DNA of 25,679 bases from positions 1 through 25,679 of the forward strand of contig JAYMTF010001169.1 in assembly GCA_036897485.1 (NCBI GenBank). The letters are read 5' to 3'. The position numbers and the translations under genes are program-made. The notes beneath the pieces were generated by a model. That model was not told the DNA's origin, did not search any database, and was given only the letters and a program-made list of their open reading frames with translations. Below are positions 1 through 10,365 of the stretch, piece by piece; the stretch's first letter is position 1; every line of letters begins with the position of its first letter. Source of the DNA: Pelargonium nanum. Its lineage: Eukaryota; Streptophyta; Magnoliopsida; Geraniales; Geraniaceae.

Positions 1-896
1 TTGTAAGGGTTCCTTAGGCCTTTGCCTAGAAAAAAAAAAAAAAAAAATCGTAACAAATAATCCAACCCTCTCATTCAATAGTAGGTTAAAATGTTTATTT
101 ATTCATAAACATCTAGTCCTACCTTCTAATGTCATTCCGGCCATATTATTGGAATATTTACTTACATAATTATGAATCCAACTATTGAATTGAAAAAGAA
201 AACATTGTCATATATACAGTGATACGTCGAATGAGCTCATATATTAAATTTAAACACTTTAACAATAACATTATACACAAGAAAAATCATGATTTAATCT
301 CTTTATTGTCTTTTATCAGAACTATTTCATAAAAACTTCGTATTAAAAAAAAGAAGAGAGGAACGAAAACACACTTGAAAAGCACGCATTACAATAGAAA
401 CGCGTAAATGTGGATTTTAGTTCTTTCTACTTTTAAAAAATTCAAATATCTCCATAAATGGAAAGACAACTAAGAAATCAATACTTTTGTGTATTCAAGA
501 ATCATCTTAGTATTATCAACAAGTTAATTATCATGGATATGAGGAATGTTGTCATTGTTATTGACAAAAATTTTGTGGTGGCTGAGAGACCAACGAGATT
601 GATCACATAGCTTTCTTGGTCACCAAATTCAAGATAATTTGGGAAAGAGTTTCTAGAGTATTGGGTTACTTAACCAAGTTGTAATTAGTGAGTTGATAGT
701 GAAGTTACAAAAGCATATATACAAATATAAAAAGTACAAGTGCAAGATCACGCATGAATATATTAAGGAACGGTTCAAATTAAAAGTGTCCAAGGAAAAC
801 AACAAATTAGTAATTAAAAGCCAAAATTTGTAATTAGAAAGGTAGCCCACAACTTTAACCCTAGATATGTATAGAGTGGTTACTTCCCTAGCTTCC
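1..896. other. AT-rich intergenic DNA, no gene recognised
   Basis: Both strands are rich in stops. Short open frames (for example 653-898 minus) have low-complexity, hydrophobic translations with no family features. No repeat with clear ends was seen. Confidence 0.6.
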
Positions 897-911
897 AAAA
901 CTAAATTAATG
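897..911 (+). repeat. Left target-site duplication of SINE A copy 1
   Basis: AAAACTAAATTAATG, identical to 1124-1138. The duplication arises from target-primed reverse transcription. Confidence 0.85.
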
Positions 912-1123
912 ACTCAAGAGTAGTAGCGCAGTTGGCAACACATGCTGCGTGAGTGGGAAGAACGTTTGCGTTCAATCACTGCTCGACACATCTTTGAAGA
1001 GAGGGATGAATTTTAACTGTTATTTACTCTCGAATTCATATTAGTCTGAGTGTGGTAAAACGGCTTAAAAATATCAACCGCAAATTTACGGGCCCGCTCA
1101 GAATCCCCGTGACGTAGAAAAAA
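912..1123 (+). mobile_element. tRNA-derived SINE, family A, copy 1, with perfect target-site duplication
   Basis: The element begins near a pol III A box, TAGCGCAGTTGG at 924-935, which fits the tRNA consensus TRGCNNAGTNGG exactly. A B-box-like GTTCAATCACT follows at 970-980. The body ends in GACGTAG plus an A run. It is flanked by a perfect 15-bp direct repeat, AAAACTAAATTAATG, at 897-911 and 1124-1138; the A's at its start are ambiguous with the tail. The perfect duplication suggests a fairly young insertion. It encodes no protein and would have relied on LINE reverse transcriptase. A rearranged relative lies at about 10840-11107 on the minus strand; the two share a tail motif like GTGTGGTAAAACGGCTTAAA. 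Confidence 0.87.
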
Positions 1124-1138
1124 AAAACTAAATTAATG
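1124..1138 (+). repeat. Right target-site duplication of SINE A copy 1
   Basis: Identical to 897-911. It directly follows the SINE A tail. Confidence 0.85.
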
Positions 1139-1972
1139 TATGCATGAATCACTTAGTGAGGATGAATCTACATGAATCATTATTTGTTCTAATTTATTAA
1201 CATAGTCTCAAAGTTTGATCATTTGAATGAAAATAAGAATGACATTGATTTTACATAAGCCTAACTTTTTATGAGCATCTTAGTGATTATGAGATGAACC
1301 GATCGAGCTGCATTGCTTTAGTTCTTGGAATATTAATAACAATAATATAGTTAGGTCGGTTTAGGGTTGTGTGTAATAGGTATGCTAATGCTAGGGTTGT
1401 CAATATTAAGTACTAAGTGCATGAAGATTAGTTTTGTTGAAAAAAATGATGGTGTACCCCACAAAGCCACTTGTGGTGTTGAGTGAAAATTCATGGGTAG
1501 CATGTGCATGAATCCTAGAATTCCATGGAGACTCTCCTTTTCATGAAAAGATTCATAGCTATTTATATATTGATTTGCTACATAATTTTCAAAACCCTAA
1601 ACCCTACTTATTTTAAAACTTAAAAGGAGCTTTGGAATGAGTAGTATTATCATTCCAACTTTCCTCCTACTCATGAACTATGGTTCTTTTGCATTATAAA
1701 AAGAGAGACATGATATAGACTCCAAATGTAAACATACAAAAGAGATGTGAAGAATTATGAACTCCTAGTCACATCCATGCATCATCAATTGGGGATGTGT
1801 GCTTTTTTTTGTTATCCCCATAGGTTATAGCTAAGTTCAAGTGTTCAACTTCTCTCTCCAGCCTTGCAATGCTCCACAGCCAGCTTGGAAGTTGGAACCT
1901 TTCAACTTTCACCATTTTGAATATATATGCTTTTGGTCATGCATGACCTCTTTCGCGTTGTTTGCTTACATT
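1139..1972. other. AT-rich intergenic DNA, no gene recognised
   Basis: No open frame with coding character. A TATA-like motif (ATTATAAAAAGAG, about 1693-1705) is present but nothing recognisable lies downstream on the plus strand, so I do not call a promoter. Confidence 0.5.
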
Positions 1973-2660
1973 TATGTACTGCATAAGTCACTTACACATT
2001 ATTAGAAATATTGTGTCACTAAAAGAATGACTTACATTCTCAGTGTATTGATGAAGTATAAATAATTAGTTGATTGAGAGTGTCTATATCTTCTTCCAAG
2101 TTTTGCAATTATGATCTATTAAACTATTGATATATATCACACAAAATCATTTTTTGCTACTCTTGTTACCAAACAACATCTGCTTCTACAAGTTCTTATA
2201 ATAATAAGTAGAAGTGCTATCAAACAACCACTTATTTTGTAGCAACATCTTGTAGCTTTCAAGAAGGAACCAGAGCAGCCCAAGGAGAGATCGACGGAGA
2301 TGAGAAAGTGAGCATGGCGGCAGGCGTCGATCCTCTATATGTGAACAAAATTGAATTCGAGGTTGGGCTTGCGACCCTTAGATTATTTTTTTTTGTGTGT
2401 GGAAAATCAAGGGATGACGGCGTGATGACAAAATGCGATGGCGGTGATTGATATCTCTGCAAAGTTGATGTCCAACAGTACGAAACTGTACGCAAAATGT
2501 TTTCCACTTATGTACTGTATAAGTCACTTACTCATAAAATATTAATATATATCACACAAAATCACAAACAACACAATTTCTATAAGTGCTTATAAAAACA
2601 AGCAAAAGTGTCACCAAAGAACCACTTATTTTGTAGCAACATCATGGAGCTTTCGTTTTT
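1973..2660 (+). repeat. Degenerate direct duplication (two related segments)
   Basis: Three landmarks recur in the same order. TATGTACTG(C/T)ATAAGTCACTTAC occurs near 1974 and 2511, ATATATCACACAAAATCA near 2131 and 2547, and CCACTTATTTTGTAGCAACATC near 2229 and 2620. The first segment carries about 120 extra bases. Between the segments (about 2260-2510) is unrelated, somewhat GC-richer sequence. The motifs ACCAAACAAC and GTAGAAGTG, with short inverted repeats, recall hAT-type MITE ends, but I could not define clean termini. Two insertions of one small element or an old tandem duplication would both fit. Confidence 0.6.
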
Positions 2661-3422
2661 TAGCATATATAGCTTTCCGTGTAGTCGGCGGTAGTTGCTA
2701 TGAAGCAAGCAAGAGGATTTTAATTTGCAGAATAAATGTCATCTTTAGTACTAGCTAGTGTATACTATAGGACTAAGACTACTTATTAATTAATTAATTT
2801 GCATAAAAGTGTTACCAAATAGTGTATAAATCTATAATTAATGGGTTGTTTGATTTGATCCATCACGCGTACACAATAAAGTTAGCTAGAAAGGCGACGA
2901 AACCAAATATAATTAGGAGGATATGGCACACACACCAAATATAATCAATATAGCTTTAAGGGATTAATGGAACAATTAAATTAAAGAGGCTATATATTTT
3001 AATAATCACATTAATTCAGATCAATATATCTACATGTACCGCCTCTAATTGGCTCTGTTAGGTTCAGCAACCACTGACTGAGTGATCACATGTTTTTTTG
3101 GTTAGGATAGTGACTTGTGATCCAAGTCATTAATTTGAATTTATCCTTCACCAATGTAAGACAAAACAAGAGAAATTAAATCACCCAACTATTATAGTGT
3201 TACAAAGCACATGAATATATGTATATCATTTATTGTAAGTTTTGCTTAATATTTCATAAATTATATACCTATGAAATGTTAAAGACTTTCCGATTCGAAT
3301 CTCGATTGTTACGTTTATTGACAGGAAAAGAAGAAGCTAAAGGCATAAGTCTAGCTAAGGTTCATTTGAAGTTGACCATTATGAGAAAAATTGTTATGCT
3401 AATTAAACCATCTATTTTCTCT
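2661..3422. other. AT-rich intergenic DNA, no gene recognised
   Basis: Stops occur in all frames. The short open frame at 3219-3497 plus has no recognisable domain and runs through low-complexity sequence. Confidence 0.5.
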
Positions 3423-3640
3423 CATTACAAAAAAAAACTAGCGATATGTGATAAAGTCACAAATTTATGGATTTCAATAACAAAATGTAATTTATGACGG
3501 AACTGTGATATAATATTTTTGTCATTGTTCAGGTTGTCACAAACGGTTGTGACGGAAATTTTCATCGCAAATGTGCATGTGGGACGAAAAATATGATTTC
3601 TGTCAAAATGTATGACGGAACGGTGTAGAAAATATGCATG
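3423..3640. mobile_element. Possible CACTA-like fragment
   Basis: The start CATTACAAAAAAAAACTAGCGA resembles CACTA-type ends. The interior has repeated TATGACGGAAC motifs (near 3495 and 3610) and a palindrome, GTCACAAACGGTTGTGAC, near 3536-3553. These look like the subterminal repeats of that superfamily. No matching right terminus or target duplication was found, so it may be truncated. It does not clearly resemble the better-defined CACTA family at 4166-4632 and 13220-13533. Confidence 0.35.
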
Positions 3641-3725
3641 CATGGGTGCTCCTAATAGTAGGCACCTCAATTCTCAACCATATTAAAATTCTTAATTGGA
3701 GATTGATGGACAATCATGCAATTAA

Positions 3726-3727
3726 TG

Positions 3728-3758
<31 letters not shown>

Positions 3759-3770
3759 GTATGTATATAT
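3726..3770. repeat. (TA)n / (TGTA)n microsatellite
   Basis: An alternating TA run of about 19 bases at 3734-3752, followed by interrupted GTATAT units. Confidence 0.9.
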
Positions 3771-4165
3771 TTTGTTTGAATGTGTGTGTGGTAGCAGTGT
3801 GTATAGCAATTAATTCAAATTACAGGTATATATCCCTTTCATCAGTTTGTCCTTATTTTGTAGGTTGATGCCAACGGCTGTGTAGCTTCTAAAACTAATT
3901 CTAATTAACTTTGACTTAATTTGTGTATGGACAAATACAAATTAGCATTTTGTTTTCAATTAATGTATACCGACCTGTTCCTACTATATATAGCTCTAAC
4001 TAATTACATACATATCATCTGTACCAAAAATTTAACTTCCTTTTGTTTAGGAGAAATGATATAAAATATCCTCATCAATGGAATATATAAATACATGATG
4101 TTGATGTAAAATCAATTTGGATAGTTTAAACAAAAAGAAATAAAATAAAATAATGAGTTAATTAA
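3771..4165. other. AT-rich intergenic DNA, no gene recognised
   Basis: No coding signal and no bounded repeat was seen. Confidence 0.5.
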
Positions 4166-4632
4166 CACTTCCAAAATTTTTTTTATAAGCGACGAACAAC
4201 AGACCTATAAAAGCTTGTGTTTCTCACTCCCGAGAAGGGGCGTCACCCGAGTTAGTTGTTAGTTCTCCCCTTAAACCCATAAATCTCACCCTATACCGTC
4301 CGTAAGGAGGCTCGAACCTGAGACCTCAAAGGAAATCTAAAGCGCATCAACCGCTTGACCCGACATGCCTTGGTACACTACAAAAATTCTTATTTTTGGT
4401 GACAACCAATAATAACATGTTGTCACTTAATACACTAGAAGTTGAGTTTAGAACAGTGACTACAAGGTTGACATGAAAAAAGTCAAATAATAATGAAATT
4501 TTGAGTTTTTATGTTTTCAGCGACAGTTTTCCCGTCACACAAAGTTGTACTTTCATGACAAACCTCTTTCTGTCGTGCACTCAGAGACTTTTCGTGAACT
4601 CTTTTAGTAACATCAGTTACTGATTTGTAGTG
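4166..4632. mobile_element. CACTA-type MITE (family C, copy 1) split by a SINE
   Basis: Outer ends are CACTTCCAAAA at 4166, with a second version CACTACAAAAATTC from 4376, and TTTGTAGTG at 4632, which reads CACTACAAA on the minus strand. Without the SINE the element is about 257 bp. It carries no transposase frame, so it is non-autonomous. Read on the minus strand, its middle contains GAGGTTTGTCATGAAAG, identical to the middle of the element at 13220-13533. The other end also matches (AATACACTAGAAGTTGAGTT against AATACACTAGGAGTTGGGCT). The flanking trinucleotides TAA and AAA do not match perfectly, so the target duplication is uncertain. Confidence 0.7.
4179..4374 (-). mobile_element. tRNA-derived SINE, family B, copy 1
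   Basis: Read on the minus strand it starts CCAAGGCATGTCGGGTCAAG, with an A-box-like segment at about 4345-4361, similar to tRNAs of the GCCGAGTGGTTAA type. A B box, GGTTCGAGCCT, is at 4308-4318. The 3' end has GCTTATAAAAAAAA. Flanking repeats ACACTTCCAAAATT (4165-4178) and ACACTACAAAAATT (4375-4388) agree at 12 of 14 positions, so the insertion is older than the intronic copy. That target sequence is the end of a CACTA-type MITE. The sister copy is at 22902-23097 in a myosin intron. Confidence 0.87.
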
Positions 4633-6280
4633 AAAAAATATAAGTTTGAGTGAATTTGCTGAATTGGTGCCCCCAGAAAGGCAATTCCATGGGTGCAATG
4701 CAATACTTCCCACCAGCTGGCAAGTTTTTGCTATATATTATATGGTTAATTAATGTACATAAATGATGTGGTAGTACTATATATATTTAGTTGTTTGTCC
4801 TTTTGCAATCCATTTCATGAACCCACAACCACAAGGCCACAACACAAGGGGAGGAGGGTTTGGTTTGGTACAAGTCTTATTGGTCAACTTGAAGTGAACT
4901 TATAGCAATTAAATAAGTTCTAATTATTTAATTAATTAAAAAGAATTGGGACTGCACAGCAAAAAATATATTGTGGGGTTAGGTTCAACTCATGATTAAC
5001 AAAAGGTCCCATAAGATTTCAAGACTGTATTATAGTAGTATATAGTAGTATGAGTGAATATACTCATTATCTCCACAATTTCAGTGTTTTAATAATATTC
5101 TCATTATTGATTCTGACTTTTGTTTATATACATCTAATTGCAAAAAGAATACATATATAATTTAGCCACCAAATCACCAAAACCCTCACAAATCTATGGT
5201 CTACAAGCAACGTATGTAAAAACCTAAATTTTGAATTACAAGGAATGTAACAATATAGTGTTTGATATACATGTGATCATGTGAATGAAGTGTCTTTAGA
5301 CTAAATTAACAGTAGTGATGTAACTCTCGATCGAATGGTCAGTGTTGAGGAGACGGTTTACAGATTAAAAGCTTCAGTTTCTCGCTTATCTTTTATTTGG
5401 GTCGCTCTAGTTCTATATCCTTTAATTACACTTCTTGGTGTACAGAACCTCATCTTTGTTTGGGTTGATGATTTTCTTTGATTTTGTTTCGTTTTTCCAC
5501 CTCTTGATTTTGTACTTTTATTGTGATATTCAGGTTCTCATAATAAGAGTTTCACCGCTTGCTTATAAATAAATAGAAACTCTCAATCGAGTGACCTGAT
5601 AGTCTCGAATATACTGATAAAACGATCTTGAGCGGACTGACAAGTTCGTCCGTCTCAAGATACATGAGAAACTCTTCAAGACACACCCTCGATGCATATC
5701 TCACCCTAAAAAAATTACTAATCAATTCATTTCTCTTAAACTATTTATTTGCAAAGGTAGAATTGGTTCACATGTCACCATGACATGAGAATTTTGTGGA
5801 GGATAAAATTTGATAAACCCACCAAAAAAACTAAGAAAATCTCAAGAAATCTAAATGCGCCACTTTAGCACCTCATGAGAAAGATTTAGAAGATCTTCGT
5901 CACTCTTCTTGTTGTTATTTTCATGTGGTTTTGCTTAAATGCCTCCCACTAATTAATTAATTAACTATAATTGGAATATTTGTGGCATTTGTCTGAATTT
6001 TTGTTTTTTTCTGATATAAAGAAATTCAGATGTTAGTCAAAATCATTAATGCATATATACACACACTAATCATATTTAACTTATTTCTTATTTGGGATTT
6101 TTGTCATCGGCAAAAAAATTTGTTAAAAATATGTTTGGTCAAACTACTACTAAGTGCATTGAATATTGCTTTAAATTATAACACCTCAAACTTTTATATT
6201 ACTTGTATAAAGAATTTAAGTCTAATATTTGTTGGTTAGTCTAAGTCAAGCAGATGAAAGTTTTTAATCACATTAAAATT
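4633..6280. other. Long AT-rich intergenic stretch, no gene recognised
   Basis: No coding frame with family features. There is a short stem-like pair, CTTGAGCGGAC with GTCCGTCTCAAG, at about 5628-5660. A T-rich run with moderately higher GC at 5330-5530 could be an old retroelement tail, but I cannot name it. Confidence 0.5.
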
Positions 6281-6788
6281 AGGGTTAAATGATTTTTGTT
6301 TTGAATTGACAATTTTTTTTAGTCTCTAAATAGGGTTTAGCATGGTTTGAGTTCTTGGACTGCTCTAACTTTTTTGAATTAAACCCACATTATCGGTTGT
6401 AGCCGGTTTGGATGTGTCACGTTAGCTTAGAGTGACACGTCATCATCATGCCACCTAGTATTTTAGTCCATGCCAGGCTTCAATTGTGATAGATGGAACA
6501 AAACCGTTTCATTTTTTGAGATAACCATACCCAAAACGACGTCGTTTTGGCGTTTATACCTCAAAAAATGAAATCAAATGCTAGCATTCCATCTATCACA
6601 GTTGCAGTATGACGCGCTCTAAAATCTTAAGTTGCGTGATGAAGTGTCCCATCAAAATTGACTATAACTGATAACGTGAGTTTAGTTCAACAAATATTAG
6701 AGTCTAGGGACTCAAAACAGACTGAACCCTAGTTAGGGGTTAAAGCTAAAAAAGTTTCAGTCTATGGAGGGCAAAACCATTTAACCCT
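6281..6788. mobile_element. Foldback (long-inverted-repeat) MITE, MULE-like
   Basis: Left end AGGGTTAAATGATTTT and right end AAAACCATTTAACCCT are inverted copies. The similarity continues inward over nearly the whole 508 bp: GGTTGTAGCCGGTTT pairs with a diverged AATTGACTATAACTG, TGTGATAGATGGAA at about 6486-6499 pairs with TTCCATCTATCACA at about 6588-6601, and CATTTTTTGAG pairs with CTCAAAAAATG. The centre is the perfect palindrome AAAACGACGTCGTTTT at about 6533-6548. No transposase is encoded. The ends and long arms resemble Mutator-like foldback elements of dicots. I did not find a clear 9-bp target duplication, so the superfamily is tentative while the structure is certain. Confidence 0.8.
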
Positions 6789-8219
6789 GAAACTTACTTA
6801 TACTCACTTAAATGAAGTTGTGGGTGCATAACGACTGCTAAATTCAAACATTTTAATGATATGTCATATTTTTATTGGTGACTTAACTTAATCAAATAGA
6901 GAGCATTCTTTATTATAATGTGGCTGTAAATTTAATAAAATATATGTGGATTGTTTGAAAATATAGTTTTGTTTATTTAAAAGGCATAGTGATGAAGATT
7001 GAAGATACCATGCATGTTCTGCATGAACCTAGGTGCCGCCCATCTCCATCCAATAATATTGTTAATTTGTGGGCTAAATAAGGAGGTTTTGGCTCAAACA
7101 CTAAGAACTCACACATGATCACCATCACTCTTTTTAGTCTTCCAAGTAAGTTGATGATTTATTATTAATTAAAACAAGGGAATTAGTTTATTTTCGATGT
7201 TACCATTTCATTATTTAATTTCTATAGTAATTTTTTTTTGTACAAACACACACATGCTGGCTCAGAACTCAAAAGTAAATATATACAAATATATCTCCCC
7301 CAACTTCTTGGTAATTTAGGGTTTTTAATTGCTAATTAATCAACCCAATGCATAGGAGATAACGCCAGCAAACTTGTACTAAATTCCTAGTAGGAAATAG
7401 TTAATATATATTTAGCCAACCCAATACATATATAGTAAAAATTAAAAAAGAAAAACGTATACAAAACATGTGCGGTTCTCAAAATTTTAGATATTTATTG
7501 AGAAATAAGGTAATAATTAATTAATTAGTCAAATTACTATAAGATTTAATTTGACCCAAAAATATCATTTTAACATGCCAAACTATATAAATAACATGTG
7601 CAATAGATTGCACCAACCGTCCGTATATTTGTCAATAATATGCTGTTTTTGACCGACTAATATAAATTGTTGGATTACTTCTTAATTAATTATATTATGA
7701 GGGATGTATTAATGTCATGATACCATCTCATGTTATTAGTGTTATACATATTAGTGAAGTTCATGCTTATCCCAAAACAACAATAAATTTAATTTTCTGA
7801 TTTATTCTTAATACCATTGACCATGACCATGACCATGTTAAAGATGCATTTTCAGCAGAATCTTGATGCAACTACGGCAACAGAGTGTCTCACCAATCTT
7901 ATAAATTTAAGATTTTATACGATTTTACTAGGAGTGTGCAAAAAATCTAATATATGTATATCCGATATGATTTTTTTTATAAGTAATATGTACCTTTTAT
8001 AATAAAGACACAAGATCGAATAAAAGTACAATCCGATCTTAAATTACTAGATAATGTATATTTGAATAGCGAATAGTTATTTGACTCATATTCCATTTTT
8101 TTTCTCTCATACCCATCCAAGTGAATTTGTGTGAGCGGAGTGACTTGCCAAATCCAAGTTGTTTAATAAGTCGTCATCGCCTCATTAGTGACTTAGCTAA
8201 AACCAAAAATAATTGGCTT
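6789..8219. other. Long AT-rich intergenic stretch, no gene recognised
   Basis: Stops occur in all frames. The only local oddities are a GC-richer patch near 7005-7060 containing CATGCATG and a short hexamer repeat at 7813-7837. No bounded mobile element was seen. Confidence 0.5.
7813..7837. repeat. Short (CCATGA)n tandem repeat
   Basis: About three to four hexamer units. The translated MTMTM start of the small frame at 7817 is only this repeat and is not evidence of a gene. Confidence 0.85.
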
Positions 8220-8279
8220 AGCCTAAGCCACATACACACACTACTGAAATAGTGACACCTCATTAAAATTCTTAATTTG

Positions 8280-8450
8280 GGCGGGTCGTTCAGCTCCTAC
8301 AAATTTAATGGGTGGGTATGAGTGACATTTTAATGAGATATCATCTCATCATTTCACCCGACCCGATTCAACCTGACCTGATTTTCGAGTTGATAAATGC
8401 ATACCCGAACCCGACCGATTTCGGGTATTGGCGGATCGGGTACCCTTTTG
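8280..8450. repeat. Region rich in CGGGT/ACCCG motifs, likely degenerate dispersed repeat
   Basis: Multiple GGGCGGGTCG, ACCCGACCCG, ACCCGAACCCGACCG and ATCGGGTACCC motifs occur in both orientations within 170 bp of otherwise AT-rich DNA. Similar motif-rich dispersed repeats are common in plant genomes. No termini could be defined and there is no coding frame. A weaker relative lies around 13070-13160. Confidence 0.4.
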
Positions 8451-9082
8451 CCAGCTATATGGAGCTAAATTGAGTTTTACCTCCTTTAAGGAGCAAACAA
8501 TAATAATTTATCAAACAAACTATATCTCGCATAACACCCTCATCCTTCAAGTCAATCATATGTGGCACCTTCTTTGAAGAGCACGTAGAGAAAACAAACC
8601 TAAACGCTTTAGAGATTAGACATATATTGTATGCTTTTTAACTAACCACAACTCATAATGTCCAAATAATTTTCCTCCAAATAGGTATACATATTAAATT
8701 TGAAATTTGAAATAAATTCTTAGGCAATGAGACCATATTTGGGGATATAAATGGATAGTAATAACTAATAAGAATAATAGATAAGTAGGATCAAAATGAA
8801 ACATTACGTATAGTTGATAGGGATAGATATCCTATATATGTGGAGTAGGATGGTAGTATTGGTGTATCCTTAATGGGAGAGAGTAGCTAGGAAACCAAAT
8901 GTATATAATTGGTGGTAATGGCAACTACTAGAGCCTCCTAGGGTGGTTGAGTTGAGGTTACTATCACCTCTTGGACCTTTCTTTCAATGATCCTTTCTCA
9001 ATTATATTGACAACTCAGAGAATAGAAGCATATAGGTTGAGGTACATGCCGCTATTTCAAAGTTTCAAATATTATAGTTTCA
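8451..9082. other. Intergenic DNA, no gene recognised
   Basis: No coding frame of note and no bounded repeat was seen. Confidence 0.5.
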
Positions 9083-9376
9083 TTACTTGATCATAAGTTT
9101 TAGATAGTGTAAGTGATTTTTGGAATAAAGACCTAAGAGGTGAGGGGTTGTGCCGATCTTTCTTTCTCTATACCGTTTTAGACAGTCGGTCAGAGTTTTT
9201 GTTCGATTACGGCTGCACTTGATTTTTATAGTGGCGGCAATCTCTTGGGTTTGTATATAACAAATCGTGGTCTCTCCGTTAAGATAGTGAGCTCCTGCTT
9301 TGATGACAAGGTGAGATGTTGTTGAGGTTTGCATAGCGCGGCGGCTTAGATTCGCGGTAGATTTTTCTACCGGTGT

Positions 9377-9790
9377 GTGCGCAGGACAACAGGAAACAAT
9401 TACATAGAAGGAGAAGATGGCTTGAATGGTGGTGGTTTGGTCGGAGCCATCGATCAACCTTCGAGTTTGCTGGTGAATCAGATGGTAGACCCGATGGTGG
9501 CGAGGGGCGGTTGGCAAAACCCTCCATGTGGTCGTCTTAAACTCCAAACGCAATCGTTGTTACTTGTTCATGTTCTTCAGGCTGATAGAGAGAATTTCAG
9601 TGTCTTCAACTTGATAATTCATGTCGATTGGGAAGATTACAATGCATTCAGTTTGATTATTCAATATGTTTTAGCATGTGGTTTAGAATGGTTGTGTCAA
9701 ATTTTTTTTGCGGGTTGGTCTACGAACCGAGTGACCCACGAGTTAGTTAGGTATTTGGCCTTTTTTTCAGGCTTTTTTTTTTGGTGAATT
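9377..9790 (+). pseudogene. Degenerate LINE RNase H-like (RVT_3-type) fragment
   Basis: A plus-strand frame of 136 codons lies in a GC-richer island (about 9110-9780). Its last 50 residues read VDWEDYNAFSLIIQYVLACG, then IFFAGWSTNRVTHELVRYLAF. This resembles the end of the plant RNase H-like domain of LINE polyproteins and their domesticated relatives, which have an (E/D)xxEFxxLI segment followed by NxVAHxLARxA. Upstream catalytic parts of the domain are not visible. A phrase is duplicated in tandem (NFSVFNLIIHV, then YNAFSLIIQYV). An open frame on the opposite strand (9083-9553) has no features and is probably incidental. The family call rests on motif memory only. Confidence 0.45.
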
Positions 9791-9884
9791 AGTCTTCAAG
9801 CCCCCACTTTCATATCGTTTTTGTTATCATTTGATCTGAAGTAATAAATTATTAGTTTTTTTTCTTTTTTTAAAAAATAAAAGG

Positions 9885-10365
9885 TAAAAGACCTAATTTT
9901 GTCTCTGAACTTTGAAATAAAGACCTAATTTAGCCCATAAACTTTCATTAACCAAGATTAGCCCCAAAAATTTCAAATATGGACTCAATTTGGTCCTCGG
10001 CGTTGGCCCCTGTCAAATTCTTCGTTAACAACTATGATTCCACATGGATTGAAATTATTACGTGACACGCACATAGCCGGCACGTCAGCATTTCCTCCCC
10101 CAAAACAAGCAAACGATGTCACTATTCCCCTCCATCCTCGCGATTATCTTCTTCCTCGTGATCTAGGGTTTTCTGTGTCTCTAGTTCTCCTAATTAAAAT
10201 CTATAGAGCATGCAGTAAAACATCAATCTCGGCCTAACAAATATGACAATGAATTCGAAGTAACGATTTTAACAAGAACAATGACCTTAAACAATCATAA
10301 ACGGATCACGCAAAGATGAGATAAATTAAACAAAGTTAAGGACTAAATTGAAATTTCAGGCCGTG
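9885..10365. mobile_element. Possible MULE-type non-autonomous element
   Basis: The left side, GACCTAATTTTGTCTCTGAA (twice, near 9890 and 9925), and the right side, TTAAGGACTAAATTGAAATT (about 10337-10357), are rough inverted counterparts. The interior has GTTAACAACTATG and GGCACGTCAGCATTTCCTCC. I recognise these as typical of Mutator-like repeats in dicots, which end in 'gaccaaattggtctctgaac'-like sequence. The segment 10130-10190 (TCTAGGGTTTTCTGTGTCTC) resembles a plant 5' UTR, as in Pack-MULEs that carry host gene pieces. No transposase and no certain target duplication were found. Confidence 0.4.

Noticed and set aside
924-980. Functional tRNA gene
   Set aside because: The A and B boxes are tRNA-like but the segment cannot form a full cloverleaf, and it is embedded in a SINE with tail and target duplication.
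1693-1760. TATA-like motif as a promoter
   Set aside because: AT-rich DNA produces such motifs often, and no gene lies downstream on that strand.
7817-8002. 61-codon frame starting MTMTMTM
   Set aside because: The start is only the (CCATGA)n tandem repeat; the rest has no coding features.
8240-8262. CACTACTGAAATAGTG as a CACTA terminus
   Set aside because: It is a small local palindrome with no partner end or target duplication nearby.
9083-9553. 156-codon open frame on the minus strand
   Set aside because: It overlaps the RNase H-like frame on the other strand, has no domain or codon pattern of a gene, and is explained by local GC-richness with few stops.
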